64,000 nucleotides of DNA, taken from assembly GCF_029643245.1 (NCBI RefSeq), contig NZ_CP116398.1:2914001-2978000 (forward strand). The letters are read 5' to 3'. How positions within the stretch are numbered: the first letter of the stretch is position 1; each line of letters opens with the position of its first letter. Shown here in pieces: positions 19,383 to 29,161 of the stretch. The notes under the pieces are model-generated. The model was not told the origin of the DNA. It ran no database searches and saw only the letters and a program-made list of their open reading frames with translations. This DNA comes from Methylomonas sp. EFPC3. GTDB taxonomy: Bacteria > Pseudomonadota > Gammaproteobacteria > Methylococcales > Methylomonadaceae. The position numbers were made by a program, and so were the translations under genes.

Positions 19383-20545
19383 AGCCTACGCCCGCAGCGA
19401 AGCCTCGGCAAAGCCGCTTGCATACCGATCCGGTACTGATGCTGGCCTGCTTCGCCCTGCTCGGTATCGGCTTCATGATGGTCACGTCGTCTTCGCTGCA
19501 CCTGGGTGTGAAGATGGCCGACGACATTTCGCATTATCCATTCAAACAATTGGCGCACATCGCCTTCGGCTTGGCCTTTGCCGGCTTTATCTTGAACGTG
19601 CCGATGAAAAGCTGGGAAAAAATGGGGCAAACCCTGTTCATCGCCGGTCTGGCGCTGCTACTGGTGGTGCTGATTCCCGGCGTCGGCGTCAAAGTCAACG
19701 GCAGTATCCGTTGGTTATCGATTTTGGGTCTGCGGATTCAGGTATCCGAGGTGGTCAAACTGATTTCGGTGATTTACATGGCCGGCTACGTCACCCGCCA
19801 CGCCGAACACGTGCGCCGTTCCGCCTTCGGCCTGGTCAAACCGCTGATGCTGTTTTCGGTGGCTTGCGTTTTGTTGCTGCTGGAGCCGGACTTCGGCTCC
19901 GCCGTCGTGATTCTGATCATCGCCATGGGCATGATGTTTCTGGGCGGGGCGCGGATTTCGCAATTCGTCATCCTACTGGCGCTGGTTGCCGGCCTGGCGG
20001 TCATGTTGGTGATCGTCTCGCCTTACCGGCTGGCGCGGGTCACCAGTTTCCTCGACCCGTGGGCCGACGCCAAGGACACCGGCTTCCAGTTGACGCAAGC
20101 CTTGATTTCGTTCGGCCGCGGCGAGTTCTTCGGAGTCGGGCTGGGCAACGGCCTGCAAAAACTGTTTTATCTGCCTGAAGCTCATACCGACTTTTTATTC
20201 TCGGTGCTGGGTGAAGAACTGGGCTTGGTCGGCGTACTGGTCATCATCGCGCTGTTCAGCGCCCTGGTGGTGCGCGCGTTTGCGATCGGCGAACAGGCAG
20301 AACAAGCCGGCCTGCGATTTAACTCGCTCGCGGCTTACGGTTTGGGCATTTGGTTCGGCTTTCAGTCCTTCGTCAATATGGGCGTCAACATGGGGATGCT
20401 GCCGACCAAGGGTTTGACGCTGCCGCTGATGAGTTACGGCGGCGGCAGCATGATTGTGATGTGCGGGGCGATGGCAGTGTTGTTTCGGATCCATTACGAA
20501 GTGACCGAACACAACAAGAGCAACGTCAAGGGGAAACTGGCATGA
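19376..20545 (+). CDS. ftsW: Septal peptidoglycan glycosyltransferase FtsW
   Basis: SEDS-family polytopic membrane protein that polymerises septal glycan from lipid II with FtsI as partner. 389 aa with ten hydrophobic segments. SEDS motifs include GVKVNGSIRWL, LQVSEV-like QVSEVVKL, EPDFGSAVVIL, and the C-terminal PEAHTDFLFSVLGEELG, then LPTKGLTLPLMSYGGGS. It overlaps murD by 7 bp and murG in ATGA. Confidence 0.96.
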   Translation: MLKPTPAAKPRQSRLHTDPVLMLACFALLGIGFMMVTSSSLHLGVKMADDISHYPFKQLAHIAFGLAFAGFILNVPMKSWEKMGQTLFIAGLALLLVVLIPGVGVKVNGSIRWLSILGLRIQVSEVVKLISVIYMAGYVTRHAEHVRRSAFGLVKPLMLFSVACVLLLLEPDFGSAVVILIIAMGMMFLGGARISQFVILLALVAGLAVMLVIVSPYRLARVTSFLDPWADAKDTGFQLTQALISFGRGEFFGVGLGNGLQKLFYLPEAHTDFLFSVLGEELGLVGVLVIIALFSALVVRAFAIGEQAEQAGLRFNSLAAYGLGIWFGFQSFVNMGVNMGMLPTKGLTLPLMSYGGGSMIVMCGAMAVLFRIHYEVTEHNKSNVKGKLA

Positions 20546-21624
20546 GCGGCCGCATTGTGATCATGGCGGGCGGTACCGGCGGCCACGTATTTCCGGCATT
20601 GGCAGTGGCCCAGGAAATGGCTGCGCGCGGCTGGCAAGTGAGTTGGCTCGGCACCCAGACCGGTCTGGAAGCCAAAGTGGTACCGGCCGCCGGCATCGAT
20701 ATCGACTGGCTGGCGGTGGCCGGCCTGCGCGGCAAAGGCTTGTTGGCCAAAGTCGGTGGTATCGTCAAACTGGTGCAAGCCTGCCGCCAAGCCAAACGGA
20801 TTTTGCGCGAGCGCCGGCCGGATGTGGTTTTGGGCATGGGCGGCTTCGTCGCCGGCCCCGGCGGCCTGATGGCTAAGAGCCTGCGCATTCCGCTGGTAAT
20901 CCACGAACAAAACCGGGTGCCCGGCACCACCAACCGCTGGCTGGCCAAACTGGCGGCAACCAAAATTCTGGAAGCCTTTCCCGCCAGTTTTGCGCCGAAT
21001 CTCGGCGCCGAATGCACCGGTAACCCGCTGCGTAGCGGCTTCAGCGCACTGCCGGACAAACAGGCATGGACGCCGGACGCCGGCCGTAACCTGCGCATAC
21101 TGGTTCTCGGCGGCAGCCAGGGTGCCAAAGTATTGAACGAGACCGTACCAGCCGCATTGACCACATTCGCCAATCTGGAGATCAAGCACCAGACCGGTGC
21201 CGCGATGCAAACCGAGGTAGCCGCCGCTTACCGCTCCACCAGCCTAAACGCCGAAGTAGCAGCCTTCATCGACGACATGGCCGCCGCTTACCGGTGGGCC
21301 GATCTGGTCGTCTGCCGCGCCGGCGCGATGACGGTCAGCGAAGTCGCGGCGGCCGGACTACCGGCGATCTTCGTGCCGTTGTTGCATGCCATCGACGACC
21401 ACCAAACCGCGAACGCCAAATATTTAGCCGACGCCGGCGCCGCTTTACTGCTGCCGCAACCCGAATTGAACGCGGAAAACCTGCGTAAAACCATTACCCA
21501 AGCCATGACATCCTTAGATTCCATGAGTCGGGCGGCGAAAGCCAAGGCCAGACTCGCTGCCACCCAAACCGTGGCCGACATTTGCGCGACAATTGCCGCG
21601 CCTCACGCGGAGGCCGCGCGATGA
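20542..21624 (+). CDS. murG: Lipid II-forming GlcNAc transferase MurG
   Basis: Peripheral membrane GT-B glycosyltransferase that adds GlcNAc to lipid I. The start at ATG 20542 gives [20 protein letters not shown] with the glycine-rich GGTGGH acceptor loop. [40 protein letters not shown] and [22 protein letters not shown] follow in family order. 360 aa. An upstream-open frame extends into ftsW but has no MurG homology. It overlaps the preceding and following genes in ATGA. Confidence 0.97.
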   Translation: MSGRIVIMAGGTGGHVFPALAVAQEMAARGWQVSWLGTQTGLEAKVVPAAGIDIDWLAVAGLRGKGLLAKVGGIVKLVQACRQAKRILRERRPDVVLGMGGFVAGPGGLMAKSLRIPLVIHEQNRVPGTTNRWLAKLAATKILEAFPASFAPNLGAECTGNPLRSGFSALPDKQAWTPDAGRNLRILVLGGSQGAKVLNETVPAALTTFANLEIKHQTGAAMQTEVAAAYRSTSLNAEVAAFIDDMAAAYRWADLVVCRAGAMTVSEVAAAGLPAIFVPLLHAIDDHQTANAKYLADAGAALLLPQPELNAENLRKTITQAMTSLDSMSRAAKAKARLAATQTVADICATIAAPHAEAAR

Positions 21625-23072
21625 ACCGCCCCAATATTCCCGCCGCCAATCAGGCCTTGGGCGACATCGACAAAATCCATTTCGTCGGTATCGGCGGCAC
21701 CGGCATGAGCGGCATCGCCGAAGTCCTGAGCAACCTGGGCTACACCGTGTCCGGCTCCGACATCAAGGCCTCGCCGGTCACCGACCGTTTGCAAAACCTG
21801 GGCGTCAAAGTCTATCTGGAACATAAGGCCGAAAACGTCGCCGATGTCGATGTCGTCGTCACCTCCACTGCGGTAGATAAAACCAACCCGGAAGTGGTCA
21901 GGGCTTACGAAAACCGGATTCCGGTGATTCCGCGCGCAGAAATGTTGGCCGAACTGATGCGCTTCCGCTTCGGTATCGCCGTCGCCGGCACTCACGGCAA
22001 AACTACCACCACCAGTTTGACCACGATGATGCTGGCCGAAGGCGGCCTGGACCCCACTTTCGTCATCGGCGGCCGCCTGAACAGTGCCGGCGCCAATGCC
22101 AAATTGGGCCTGGGCAAGTATTTGGTGGCCGAAGCCGACGAAAGCGACGCCTCGTTTCTGTTCCTGCAGCCGATGATGGCGATTGTGACCAATATCGATC
22201 AGGACCACATGGAGACCTACGGCGGCAGTTACAGCAAGCTGAAGGACACCTTCCTGAAATTTTTGCACCAGTTGCCGTTCTACGGACTGGCCGTGATGTG
22301 CGTGGACGACCCCGGCGTTTGCGACGTGCTGCCGAACATTTCGAAACCGGTAAAAACCTATGGCGTCAGCAGTTATGCCGACGTCCGCGCCGTCGACATC
22401 AAACAAGACGGGCTGCGCACCCATTTCACCGTGCTGCGCTGGGGCAACCTGCCGCCGCTGCAAGTCACATTGAATTTGCCCGGCTGGCACAACATGTTGA
22501 ATGCGCTTGCGGCAACCACGATCGCTACCGCGCTGGGCGTGGACGACGCCGCCATTGTGAAAAGCTTGGCCGAATTCAAAGGCGTCGGCCGCCGCTTCCA
22601 AATTAACGGCGACGTCGATTTCGCCGACGGCAAACTGACCTTGGTCGACGACTACGGCCATCACCCGCGCGAACTGGCCGCCACCTTGGAAGCCTTGCGC
22701 CAAGCCTGGCCGAGTCGGCGTAAAGTCGTGGTATTCCAACCCCACCGCTATACCCGCACCCGCGATCTGTTCGAAGATTTCGTCGAAGTGCTGTCCGGGG
22801 TCGATGTGTTGATTTTGCTGGACGTTTATTCGGCCGGGGAAACGCCAATCACCGGCGCCGACGGCAAAGCCTTGAGCCGCTCGATTCGGGTGCGCGGCCA
22901 AGTCGATCCGGTATTCGTGCAAAACCGCGAGGATTTGGCCACCATCCTGGCCGGCATCGTCGAAAAAGACGACGTGATCCTGACCATGGGCGCCGGCAAC
23001 GTCGGCCAGATCGCCGCCGAACTGCCGCAAAAGCTGGCCGAGGCGCTGGCCGAACTGAGAGGAAGCGAGTGA
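21621..23072 (+). CDS. murC: UDP-MurNAc:L-alanine ligase MurC
   Basis: First Mur ligase. The start at ATG 21621 is preceded by GGAGG. It has [18 protein letters not shown] (nucleotide-sugar domain), [13 protein letters not shown] (ATP loop), [22 protein letters not shown], and [14 protein letters not shown] plus [12 protein letters not shown] in the C-terminal domain. About 483 aa. It overlaps murG in ATGA and murB by one base. The antisense strand carries a very long open frame here that is a codon-bias shadow. Confidence 0.97.
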   Translation: MNRPNIPAANQALGDIDKIHFVGIGGTGMSGIAEVLSNLGYTVSGSDIKASPVTDRLQNLGVKVYLEHKAENVADVDVVVTSTAVDKTNPEVVRAYENRIPVIPRAEMLAELMRFRFGIAVAGTHGKTTTTSLTTMMLAEGGLDPTFVIGGRLNSAGANAKLGLGKYLVAEADESDASFLFLQPMMAIVTNIDQDHMETYGGSYSKLKDTFLKFLHQLPFYGLAVMCVDDPGVCDVLPNISKPVKTYGVSSYADVRAVDIKQDGLRTHFTVLRWGNLPPLQVTLNLPGWHNMLNALAATTIATALGVDDAAIVKSLAEFKGVGRRFQINGDVDFADGKLTLVDDYGHHPRELAATLEALRQAWPSRRKVVVFQPHRYTRTRDLFEDFVEVLSGVDVLILLDVYSAGETPITGADGKALSRSIRVRGQVDPVFVQNREDLATILAGIVEKDDVILTMGAGNVGQIAAELPQKLAEALAELRGSE

Positions 23073-23959
23073 TGGCCCCGGCGAGCTGGAAAGGCACCTT
23101 GCTGAACGACGAGCCGCTGGCCAAATACACCAGCTGGCGGGTCGGCGGCCCGGCGCAACACATGTACATTCCGGAAAACAAGGCCGACCTGATCGAGTTC
23201 ATTGCCGAACTGCCGGAAGGCGAGCCTTTGTATTGGCTGGGCCTGGGCAGCAATTTGCTGGTGCGCGACGGCGGCATCAAAGGCACCGTGATCAACACCC
23301 GCAACCGCTTGAAAGAGATGCGGCTGATCGACTCGGAACGAGTTTACGTCGAAGCCGGCGTGCCGTGTGCCCACGTCGCCCGCTTTTGCGCCGATTTGGG
23401 CCTGACCGGCGCCGAATTTTTGGCCGGTATCCCCGGCACAATGGGCGGCGCCCTGAAAATGAATGCCGGCGCTTTCGGCGGCGAGACCTGGCGCATTGTC
23501 GACCGGGTGGAAATGGTCAACGCCCGCGGCGAAGTGATCGAGCGCGATCACGGCGAGTTCGAAGTCGCCTACCGCTCGGTCAAAGGCCTGGAAGGCGAAT
23601 GGTTTCTGTCGGTGCAACTGAAATTGGTCAAAGGCAATAGCGAAGCCAGCCAGCAACACATCAAGGCACTGTTGGAGAAACGCAACGCGACCCAACCGAC
23701 CAACAAGCCGACCTGCGGCTCGGTGTTCAAGAATCCGCCAGGCGACTTCGCCGCGCGGCTGATCGAAGCCTGCGGCTTGAAAGGCTTTGCAGTGGGCGGC
23801 GCCGTGGTATCGGAAAAACACGCCAATTTTATCGAGAATCAGGGTAACGCCAGTTCGGCGGATATCGAAGCTCTGATCGAACATATTCAAACGCAAGTGC
23901 AAACCAAGTTCGGCGTCAGTCTGCAGACCGAAGTTTGCCGGATAGGTGACAAAACATGA
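23072..23959 (+). CDS. murB: UDP-N-acetylenolpyruvoylglucosamine reductase MurB
   Basis: FAD-dependent reductase converting UDP-GlcNAc-enolpyruvate to UDP-MurNAc. It is of the shorter, type II-like length (about 295 aa). It shows YTSWRVGGPAQHMYIP, YWLGLGSNLLVRDGGIKG, LAGIPGTMGGALKMNAGAFG and the C-terminal NPPGDFAARLIEACGLKG and GGAVVSEKHANFI. The ATG at 23072 follows AGGA at good distance; a GTG one codon upstream is the alternative. It overlaps ddl in ATGA. Confidence 0.96.
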   Translation: MAPASWKGTLLNDEPLAKYTSWRVGGPAQHMYIPENKADLIEFIAELPEGEPLYWLGLGSNLLVRDGGIKGTVINTRNRLKEMRLIDSERVYVEAGVPCAHVARFCADLGLTGAEFLAGIPGTMGGALKMNAGAFGGETWRIVDRVEMVNARGEVIERDHGEFEVAYRSVKGLEGEWFLSVQLKLVKGNSEASQQHIKALLEKRNATQPTNKPTCGSVFKNPPGDFAARLIEACGLKGFAVGGAVVSEKHANFIENQGNASSADIEALIEHIQTQVQTKFGVSLQTEVCRIGDKT

Positions 23960-24906
23960 GGCCCTTACGGATTAAAGATCCCGCCGCATTCGGCAAGGTC
24001 GCGGTGATGATGGGCGGTTCCGCCGCCGAGCGCGAAGTATCGTTGAACAGCGGCAACGCGGTATACCGGGCCTTGCAAGCCCAAGGCATCGATGCCACCG
24101 CGATAGACGTGACCGGCAGCCCGATCGACGCGCTGGCCGGGCGCAAATTCGACCGGGTGTTCAACATCATCCACGGCCGCGGCGGCGAAGACGGCGTGTT
24201 GCAGGCGGTATTGGCGACGCTGAACTTGCCTTACACCGGCTCCGGCGTACTGGCCTCGGCCTTGGCGATGGACAAGCTGCGCACCAAATTATGCTGGCAA
24301 GGCGCCGGTCTGCCGACGCCGCGCTGGTTTTTGTTGAGCGGCGAGCACGACATCGATACCTGCATCAACGCGCTGGGTTTTCCGGTGATCGTCAAGCCGG
24401 CCCAGGAAGGCTCCAGCATCGGCATGAGCAAGGCCCATAATCGCGAGGAATTGCTGGCGGCGTTGAAAATCGCCAGCCAGTACCGCTGCGAAGTCTATGC
24501 CGAGCAATGGATCCAGGGCCAGGAATTTACCATCGGCATGCTGGACGGCGAGGCGCTGCCGGCGATCCGGCTGGAAACGCCGCACACGTTTTACGATTTC
24601 GACGCCAAATACCGCGCCAATACCACGCAATACCATTGTCCGTGCGGCTTGAGCCCGGAGCGCGAGCGGGAATTGCAGGCTCTGGCGCTGAGAGCCTGTC
24701 AGACCGTCGGCGTCACCGGTTGGGGCCGGGTCGATGCCTTCATCGACGACAGCGGCCGGCTGCAATTGATCGAGGTCAATACTGTGCCGGGCATGACCGA
24801 CCACAGCCTGGTGCCGATGGCGGCCAAGGCGGTCGGCGTCAGCTTCGAGGAATTGGTTTGGCGAATCCTGGAGACCAGCGTGGCGGGATCGGCCGGTGCG
24901 GCTTAG
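23956..24906 (+). CDS. ddl: D-alanine:D-alanine ligase
   Basis: ATP-grasp ligase that makes D-Ala-D-Ala for MurF. The 316-aa protein has VAVMMGGSAAEREVSLNSG at the N-terminus, GRGGEDGVLQAVL, TGSGVLASALAMDK, PVIVKPAQEGSSIGM in the ATP-binding domain, and LIEVNTVPGMTDHSLVP at the Mg-binding end. DdlB type by location. Its last 11 bp overlap the GTG start of ftsQ. Confidence 0.97.
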   Translation: MRPLRIKDPAAFGKVAVMMGGSAAEREVSLNSGNAVYRALQAQGIDATAIDVTGSPIDALAGRKFDRVFNIIHGRGGEDGVLQAVLATLNLPYTGSGVLASALAMDKLRTKLCWQGAGLPTPRWFLLSGEHDIDTCINALGFPVIVKPAQEGSSIGMSKAHNREELLAALKIASQYRCEVYAEQWIQGQEFTIGMLDGEALPAIRLETPHTFYDFDAKYRANTTQYHCPCGLSPERERELQALALRACQTVGVTGWGRVDAFIDDSGRLQLIEVNTVPGMTDHSLVPMAAKAVGVSFEELVWRILETSVAGSAGAA

Positions 24907-25636
24907 ATTTTTGATTGTGGTCCTGGTATTGGCCGGGGCCGGCTGGTGGAGTTGGCAACACTTCGGCGAGAGAGCTCTGCGCGGCCAACCGATCCGTTAC
25001 GTACGGATCGAAGGTGCGTTCCAATACACCAGCAAGGACAGATTGAAGCAGGTTTTGGCGCCGCAGATGAAACAGGGTTACTACCACGCCGATATGCAGG
25101 CCATCCATCAGGCGATCAAAGCCTTGCCGTTGGTGGACAAGGTGGACGTAAAACGGGTGTGGCCGGACGCGGTGCACATCAAAATCACCGAACAAAAACC
25201 GGTGGTGCGCTGGGGCAACTCGGCACTATTGAACAAACAAGGCGATTTGCTGGTTCCGGACAACATCGAGGAATTCAAGAATCTGCCGTTGATTACCGGC
25301 CCGGAAGGCCAGGAGAAAAAGCTGCTGGAAATCATGAAGGGCGTTTACATCGTGTTGAAGGATAAATCGATGCAATTGGCCGAGTTCCACGTCAACGAAC
25401 GCCGGGCTTGGCGGATTAAACTGGCCAACGGCATGGAGATGCAATTGGGCCGCAAGGCGCCGCTGGAGAATATGCAGCGCTTTTTGAAAACCATGGATTT
25501 ATTGGGCGAGGAGCAAATCGCCATGATAGCGAGCGTGGACACCCGTTATCCGAACGGCTTTGCCGTGACCTGGAAACCGGAAGCCGCCGCTATCGATTGG
25601 AAAGCAATCGCAGAAAAGAATAAGAACCTGATTTAA
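24896..25636 (+). CDS. ftsQ: Cell division protein FtsQ
   Basis: Bitopic divisome protein of the FtsQLB complex. A very short cytoplasmic end, one transmembrane helix (about 4-20), then a POTRA domain (IRYVRIEGAFQYTSKDRL through QKPVVRWG) and a beta domain with LAEFHVNERRAWRIKLANG. The C-terminal DTRYPNGFAVTWKP is a common FtsQ ending. 246 aa, similar to other gammaproteobacteria. The GTG start at 24896 lies inside ddl (11-bp overlap), implying coupled translation. ftsA follows after 21 bp. Confidence 0.95.
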   Translation: MRLRFLIVVLVLAGAGWWSWQHFGERALRGQPIRYVRIEGAFQYTSKDRLKQVLAPQMKQGYYHADMQAIHQAIKALPLVDKVDVKRVWPDAVHIKITEQKPVVRWGNSALLNKQGDLLVPDNIEEFKNLPLITGPEGQEKKLLEIMKGVYIVLKDKSMQLAEFHVNERRAWRIKLANGMEMQLGRKAPLENMQRFLKTMDLLGEEQIAMIASVDTRYPNGFAVTWKPEAAAIDWKAIAEKNKNLI

Positions 25637-25657
25637 ACGCTTACTGAGCACACAACA

Positions 25658-26884
25658 ATGGCCAAAAAGACAGATCGAAATATTTTAGTGGGATTGGACA
25701 TAGGCACGTCGAAGGTCGCGGCCATCGTCGGCGAATACCGCGGCGGCGACGAAATCGAAGTGATCGGTATCGGCACCGCGCCGTCCAAGGGCTTGAAAAA
25801 AGGCATCGTGGTCAATCTGGAATCGACCGTGCATTCGATCCAGCGCGCGGTCGAGGAAGCCGAATTGATGGCCGGTTGCCAGATCAAATCGGTTTTCGCG
25901 GGCATCGCCGGCAGCCATATCAAAAGCCTGAATTCGCACGGCATCGTCGCGATCAAGGAAAAGGAAGTCACCCAGCACGACATCGACCGGGTGATCGATT
26001 CGGCGCGGGCGGTGGCAATTCCGGCCGATCAGAAAATCCTGCACATCCTGCCGCAGGAGTTTGTGATCGACCAGCAGGAAGGCATCAAGGAACCGATCGG
26101 CATGTCCGGCATTCGCCTGGAAGCCAAGGTACACATGGTCACCAGCAGCGTCAGCGCCGAACAAAACATCGTCAAATGCATCCGCAAATGCGGTCTGGAC
26201 GTCGACGACATCGTGCTGGAGCAACTGGCTTCGTGTTCGGCGGTATTGACCGACGACGAGAAGGATCTGGGCGTGTGCCTGATCGACATCGGTGGCGGCA
26301 CCACCGATCTGGCGATCTTTTCGGAAGGCGCGATCAAGCACACAGCGGTGATTCCGATTGCCGGTGACCAGGTCACCAACGATATCGCGGTCGCGTTACG
26401 GACGCCGACCAAAAACGCCGAGGACATCAAGCGCCAATATGCCTGCGCCTTGACCCAATTGGCCGATCCGCAACAGACCATCAACGTGCCGAGCATCGGC
26501 GACCGCGAGCCGCGCAAAATCTCGGCGCAAAACCTGGCCGAGATCGTCGAGCCGCGTTACGAGGAGTTGATGCTGTTGGTGCAAGCAGAATTGAGAAGAA
26601 GTGGATATGAAGATCTGATCGCCGCCGGCATGGTAATCACCGGCGGCAGCTCCCAAGTGAAGGGATTGGTCGAATTGGCGGAGGAAATTTTCCACATGCC
26701 GGTTCGGATGGGCGTACCGCTGCACGTGTCGGGATTGACCGATGTAGCGGAAAACCCGATTTATTCGACCGCGGTCGGTCTGTTGCTGTACGGCAAGGAT
26801 CATCACGGCCGGGCGTTAGGCATAAACGATGACGGCGCCGATCTGTTATCGAAAATAAAAAGCTGGTTTCAAGGTAATTTTTAA
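25658..26884 (+). CDS. ftsA: Cell division protein FtsA
   Basis: Actin-like ATPase that tethers FtsZ to the membrane and recruits later division proteins. 408 aa. It has VGLDIGTSKVAAIVGEY (phosphate 1 loop), the 1C domain region, LIDIGGGTTDLAIF (phosphate 2), AGMVITGGSSQVKGL (adenosine motif), and a C-terminal amphipathic helix LLSKIKSWFQGNF as membrane-targeting sequence. ftsZ follows 23 bp downstream. Confidence 0.97.
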   Translation: MAKKTDRNILVGLDIGTSKVAAIVGEYRGGDEIEVIGIGTAPSKGLKKGIVVNLESTVHSIQRAVEEAELMAGCQIKSVFAGIAGSHIKSLNSHGIVAIKEKEVTQHDIDRVIDSARAVAIPADQKILHILPQEFVIDQQEGIKEPIGMSGIRLEAKVHMVTSSVSAEQNIVKCIRKCGLDVDDIVLEQLASCSAVLTDDEKDLGVCLIDIGGGTTDLAIFSEGAIKHTAVIPIAGDQVTNDIAVALRTPTKNAEDIKRQYACALTQLADPQQTINVPSIGDREPRKISAQNLAEIVEPRYEELMLLVQAELRRSGYEDLIAAGMVITGGSSQVKGLVELAEEIFHMPVRMGVPLHVSGLTDVAENPIYSTAVGLLLYGKDHHGRALGINDDGADLLSKIKSWFQGNF

Positions 26885-26907
26885 TCTTTTGTCTGGAGGG
26901 CGTGAAT

Positions 26908-28065
26908 ATGAAATATGAATTATTGGATAGCAGCGGCAGTGCTGTGATTAAAGTGATCGGCGTCGGCGGCGGCGGCGGCAATGCGGTCAACCACATGGCA
27001 GCCGACGGTATCGACGGCGTCCAGTTTATCTGCGCCAACACCGATGCCCAGGCCCTGCGGGAAATGAACGTCGAATCCATCGTCCAACTGGGTGTAGAGC
27101 TGACCAAAGGCTTGGGCGCCGGCACCCGGCCGGAAATCGGTAGAGCCGCGGCCGAAGAAAACCGCGACCGCATCCGCGAAGTCATCTCTGGCGCCGACAT
27201 GGTATTCCTGACCGCCGGCATGGGTGGCGGTACCGGTACCGGGGCGATTGCGGTGTTCGCCGAAGTCGCCAAAGAGTTGGGCGTACTGACCGTTGCCGTG
27301 GTATCCAAACCTTTCGACTTCGAAGGTTCCAAGAAAAAAGGCGTGGCCGACGCCGGCTTGCGCGAACTGGAAAAACTGGTCGATTCCTTGATCATCATTC
27401 CTAACCAAAAACTGCTGCCGACTCTGGGCAACAACAAATCGCTGGTCGAAGCCTTCCGCGCCGCCAACGACGTATTGCGCGATGCGGTTCAGGGCATCAC
27501 CGAGCTGATTACCCATCCGGGCCTGATGAACGTCGACTTTGCCGACGTCCGTACCGTGATGTCCAACATGGGTAGCGCGATCATGGGTACCGGCGTCGCC
27601 AGCGGCGAAAACCGGGCCCGCTTGGCGGCGGAAAAAGCCATTGCCTGCCCGCTGCTGGACGACAACAATCTGCAAGGCGCGCGCGGCATCCTGGTCAACG
27701 TCACCTCCAACGGCGACCTGGGCCTGAACGAGTTCGACGAAATCGGCAGCATCATGCACGCGTTCGCTTCCGAAGACGCCGACATGAAAATCGGCATGGC
27801 GGTTAATCCGACCTTGGGTAACGAAATCAAAGTCACCGTGGTTGCGACCGGCATGGGCGATAAAGCCAAACACGCCGCTCCGATCAGTCTGGTGAAAAAG
27901 GTCGCGGCCGGCGAAGTCGATTACGGCCAACTGGAAAAACCGACCGTAATCCGCCAGCAAAAGCAGGAATCGACCCGGGAGTCGCGTTTCGGCGCCCAAC
28001 CGAGAAACGATGTCGATCTGGACTACTTGGACGTACCGGCCTTCTTGCGTCGCCAAGCGGACTAA
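26908..28065 (+). CDS. ftsZ: Cell division protein FtsZ
   Basis: Tubulin-like GTPase that forms the division ring. 385 aa. It has IKVIGVGGGGGNAVNHM, the tubulin signature GGGTGTG at residues 106-112, and NVDFADVRTVM with the catalytic acidic loop. A variable linker precedes the C-terminal peptide DYLDVPAFLRRQAD, which binds FtsA and ZipA. The ATG at 26908 is 8 bases after GGAGGG; a GTG two codons earlier is too close to the ribosome site. Confidence 0.98.
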   Translation: MKYELLDSSGSAVIKVIGVGGGGGNAVNHMAADGIDGVQFICANTDAQALREMNVESIVQLGVELTKGLGAGTRPEIGRAAAEENRDRIREVISGADMVFLTAGMGGGTGTGAIAVFAEVAKELGVLTVAVVSKPFDFEGSKKKGVADAGLRELEKLVDSLIIIPNQKLLPTLGNNKSLVEAFRAANDVLRDAVQGITELITHPGLMNVDFADVRTVMSNMGSAIMGTGVASGENRARLAAEKAIACPLLDDNNLQGARGILVNVTSNGDLGLNEFDEIGSIMHAFASEDADMKIGMAVNPTLGNEIKVTVVATGMGDKAKHAAPISLVKKVAAGEVDYGQLEKPTVIRQQKQESTRESRFGAQPRNDVDLDYLDVPAFLRRQAD

Positions 28066-28106
28066 GCAAGTCCGCCGCTTAGCGCTTCAGGCAGCCCACC
28101 AAGTTC

Positions 28107-28143
28107 GGGGGGAGCTATCGCCCAATCTGTGATAGACTCCCCC
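28107..28143 (+). other. Hairpin between ftsZ and lpxC
   Basis: GGGGGAGCTATC pairs with GATAGACTCCCCC (one bulged A) around an 11-nt loop, followed by a T-rich stretch CCTTGTTTTA. It could be an attenuator or partial terminator that sets lpxC apart from ftsZ; lpxC starts 28 bp further on. Confidence 0.55.
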
Positions 28144-28171
28144 GCCTTGTTTTACATATTGTCGGCATTTC

Positions 28172-29098
28172 ATGATTAAACAGCGTACTTTGAAGAACAC
28201 GATCAGAGCCACCGGCGTCGGCTTGCATACCGGCGACAAAGTCTATCTGACTCTGCACCCGTCCGAGCCGGACACCGGCATCCGCTTCCGCCGCGTCGAT
28301 TTGGAAGCGCCGGTCATGATTTCCGCTCGTCCCGAAAATGTCGGCGAGACCAAACTATCCACCACGTTGGTACGCGACGGCGTCAAGGTTTCTACGGTAG
28401 AGCATTTACTGTCGGCTCTGGCCGGACTGGGCATCGATAACGCGATCGTCGATGTCAGCGCCGCCGAAGTACCGATCATGGACGGCAGCGCCGGGCCTTT
28501 TGTATTTTTACTGCAGTCGGCCGGCGTCGTCGAACAAGACGCGCCCAAGCAATATATCCGGATCAAACGCGAAGTCAGGGTTGAAGATGGCGACAAATGG
28601 GCGGCTTTTCTGCCGTTCGAAGGCTTTAAAGTCACTTTCACGATCGATTTCGAACATCCGGCTTTTTCCGAGCATTTGAAAACCGCGGTGATGGATTTCT
28701 CGACGACGACTTTCGTCAAGGAAGTGGCCCGAGCCCGCACCTTCGGCTTTATGAAAGACATCGAGTTTTTGCGGGAAAATAATCTGGCGCTGGGCGGCAG
28801 CCTGGATAACGCCATCGTGGTCGACGACGACAAGGTGCTGAACGAAGACGGTCTGCGTTACGCCGACGAATTCGTCAAACACAAGATTCTCGATGCGATC
28901 GGCGACCTGTATCTGCTGGGCCACAGCCTGATCGGCGAATATCAGGGCTTCAAATCCGGCCACGCGCTAAATAATAAATTGTTATTGACGCTACTGAACG
29001 AAACCGACGCCTGGGAAAAGGTCACCTTCGAAAACGCCGAGGACGCGCCGATTTCCTTCTTGCATTCGGCACAGTCTTCCGCACGAGCCACGGGCTGA
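28172..29098 (+). CDS. lpxC: UDP-3-O-acyl-GlcNAc deacetylase LpxC
   Basis: Zinc deacetylase that commits UDP-3-O-acyl-GlcNAc to lipid A synthesis. 308 aa, the usual length. It begins [20 protein letters not shown]. The zinc ligands are in [12 protein letters not shown] (first His) and in the HKILDAIGD motif, where H237 and D241 match the E. coli positions closely. [12 protein letters not shown] near the end contains the further conserved His-containing region. It closes the dcw run, separated from ftsZ by 106 bp with a hairpin. Confidence 0.97.
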   Translation: MIKQRTLKNTIRATGVGLHTGDKVYLTLHPSEPDTGIRFRRVDLEAPVMISARPENVGETKLSTTLVRDGVKVSTVEHLLSALAGLGIDNAIVDVSAAEVPIMDGSAGPFVFLLQSAGVVEQDAPKQYIRIKREVRVEDGDKWAAFLPFEGFKVTFTIDFEHPAFSEHLKTAVMDFSTTTFVKEVARARTFGFMKDIEFLRENNLALGGSLDNAIVVDDDKVLNEDGLRYADEFVKHKILDAIGDLYLLGHSLIGEYQGFKSGHALNNKLLLTLLNETDAWEKVTFENAEDAPISFLHSAQSSARATG

Positions 29099-29120
29099 TA
29101 ACGCGCCGACTCAATCTTGA

Positions 29121-29151
29121 CGCTGCCTGGTTCTAGTTCATCCGGGCAGCG
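29121..29151. other. Hairpin between convergent lpxC and dciA
   Basis: CGCTGCCTGG and CCGGGCAGCG form a 10-bp stem (one G-T pair) with an 11-nt loop. There is no T-run, so termination from either side would be weak; the location between convergent stops suggests a transcript-end role. Confidence 0.45.
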
Positions 29152-29161
29152 CCTCCATCAA

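Noticed and set aside
21603-23030. A 475-codon open frame antisense to murC, and similar long antisense frames over ftsZ (26920-28056) and murC/murB (22826-23902)
   Set aside because: Their products are low-complexity His/Gln/Ala/Gly-rich strings mirroring GC-rich codons of well-identified genes on the other strand.
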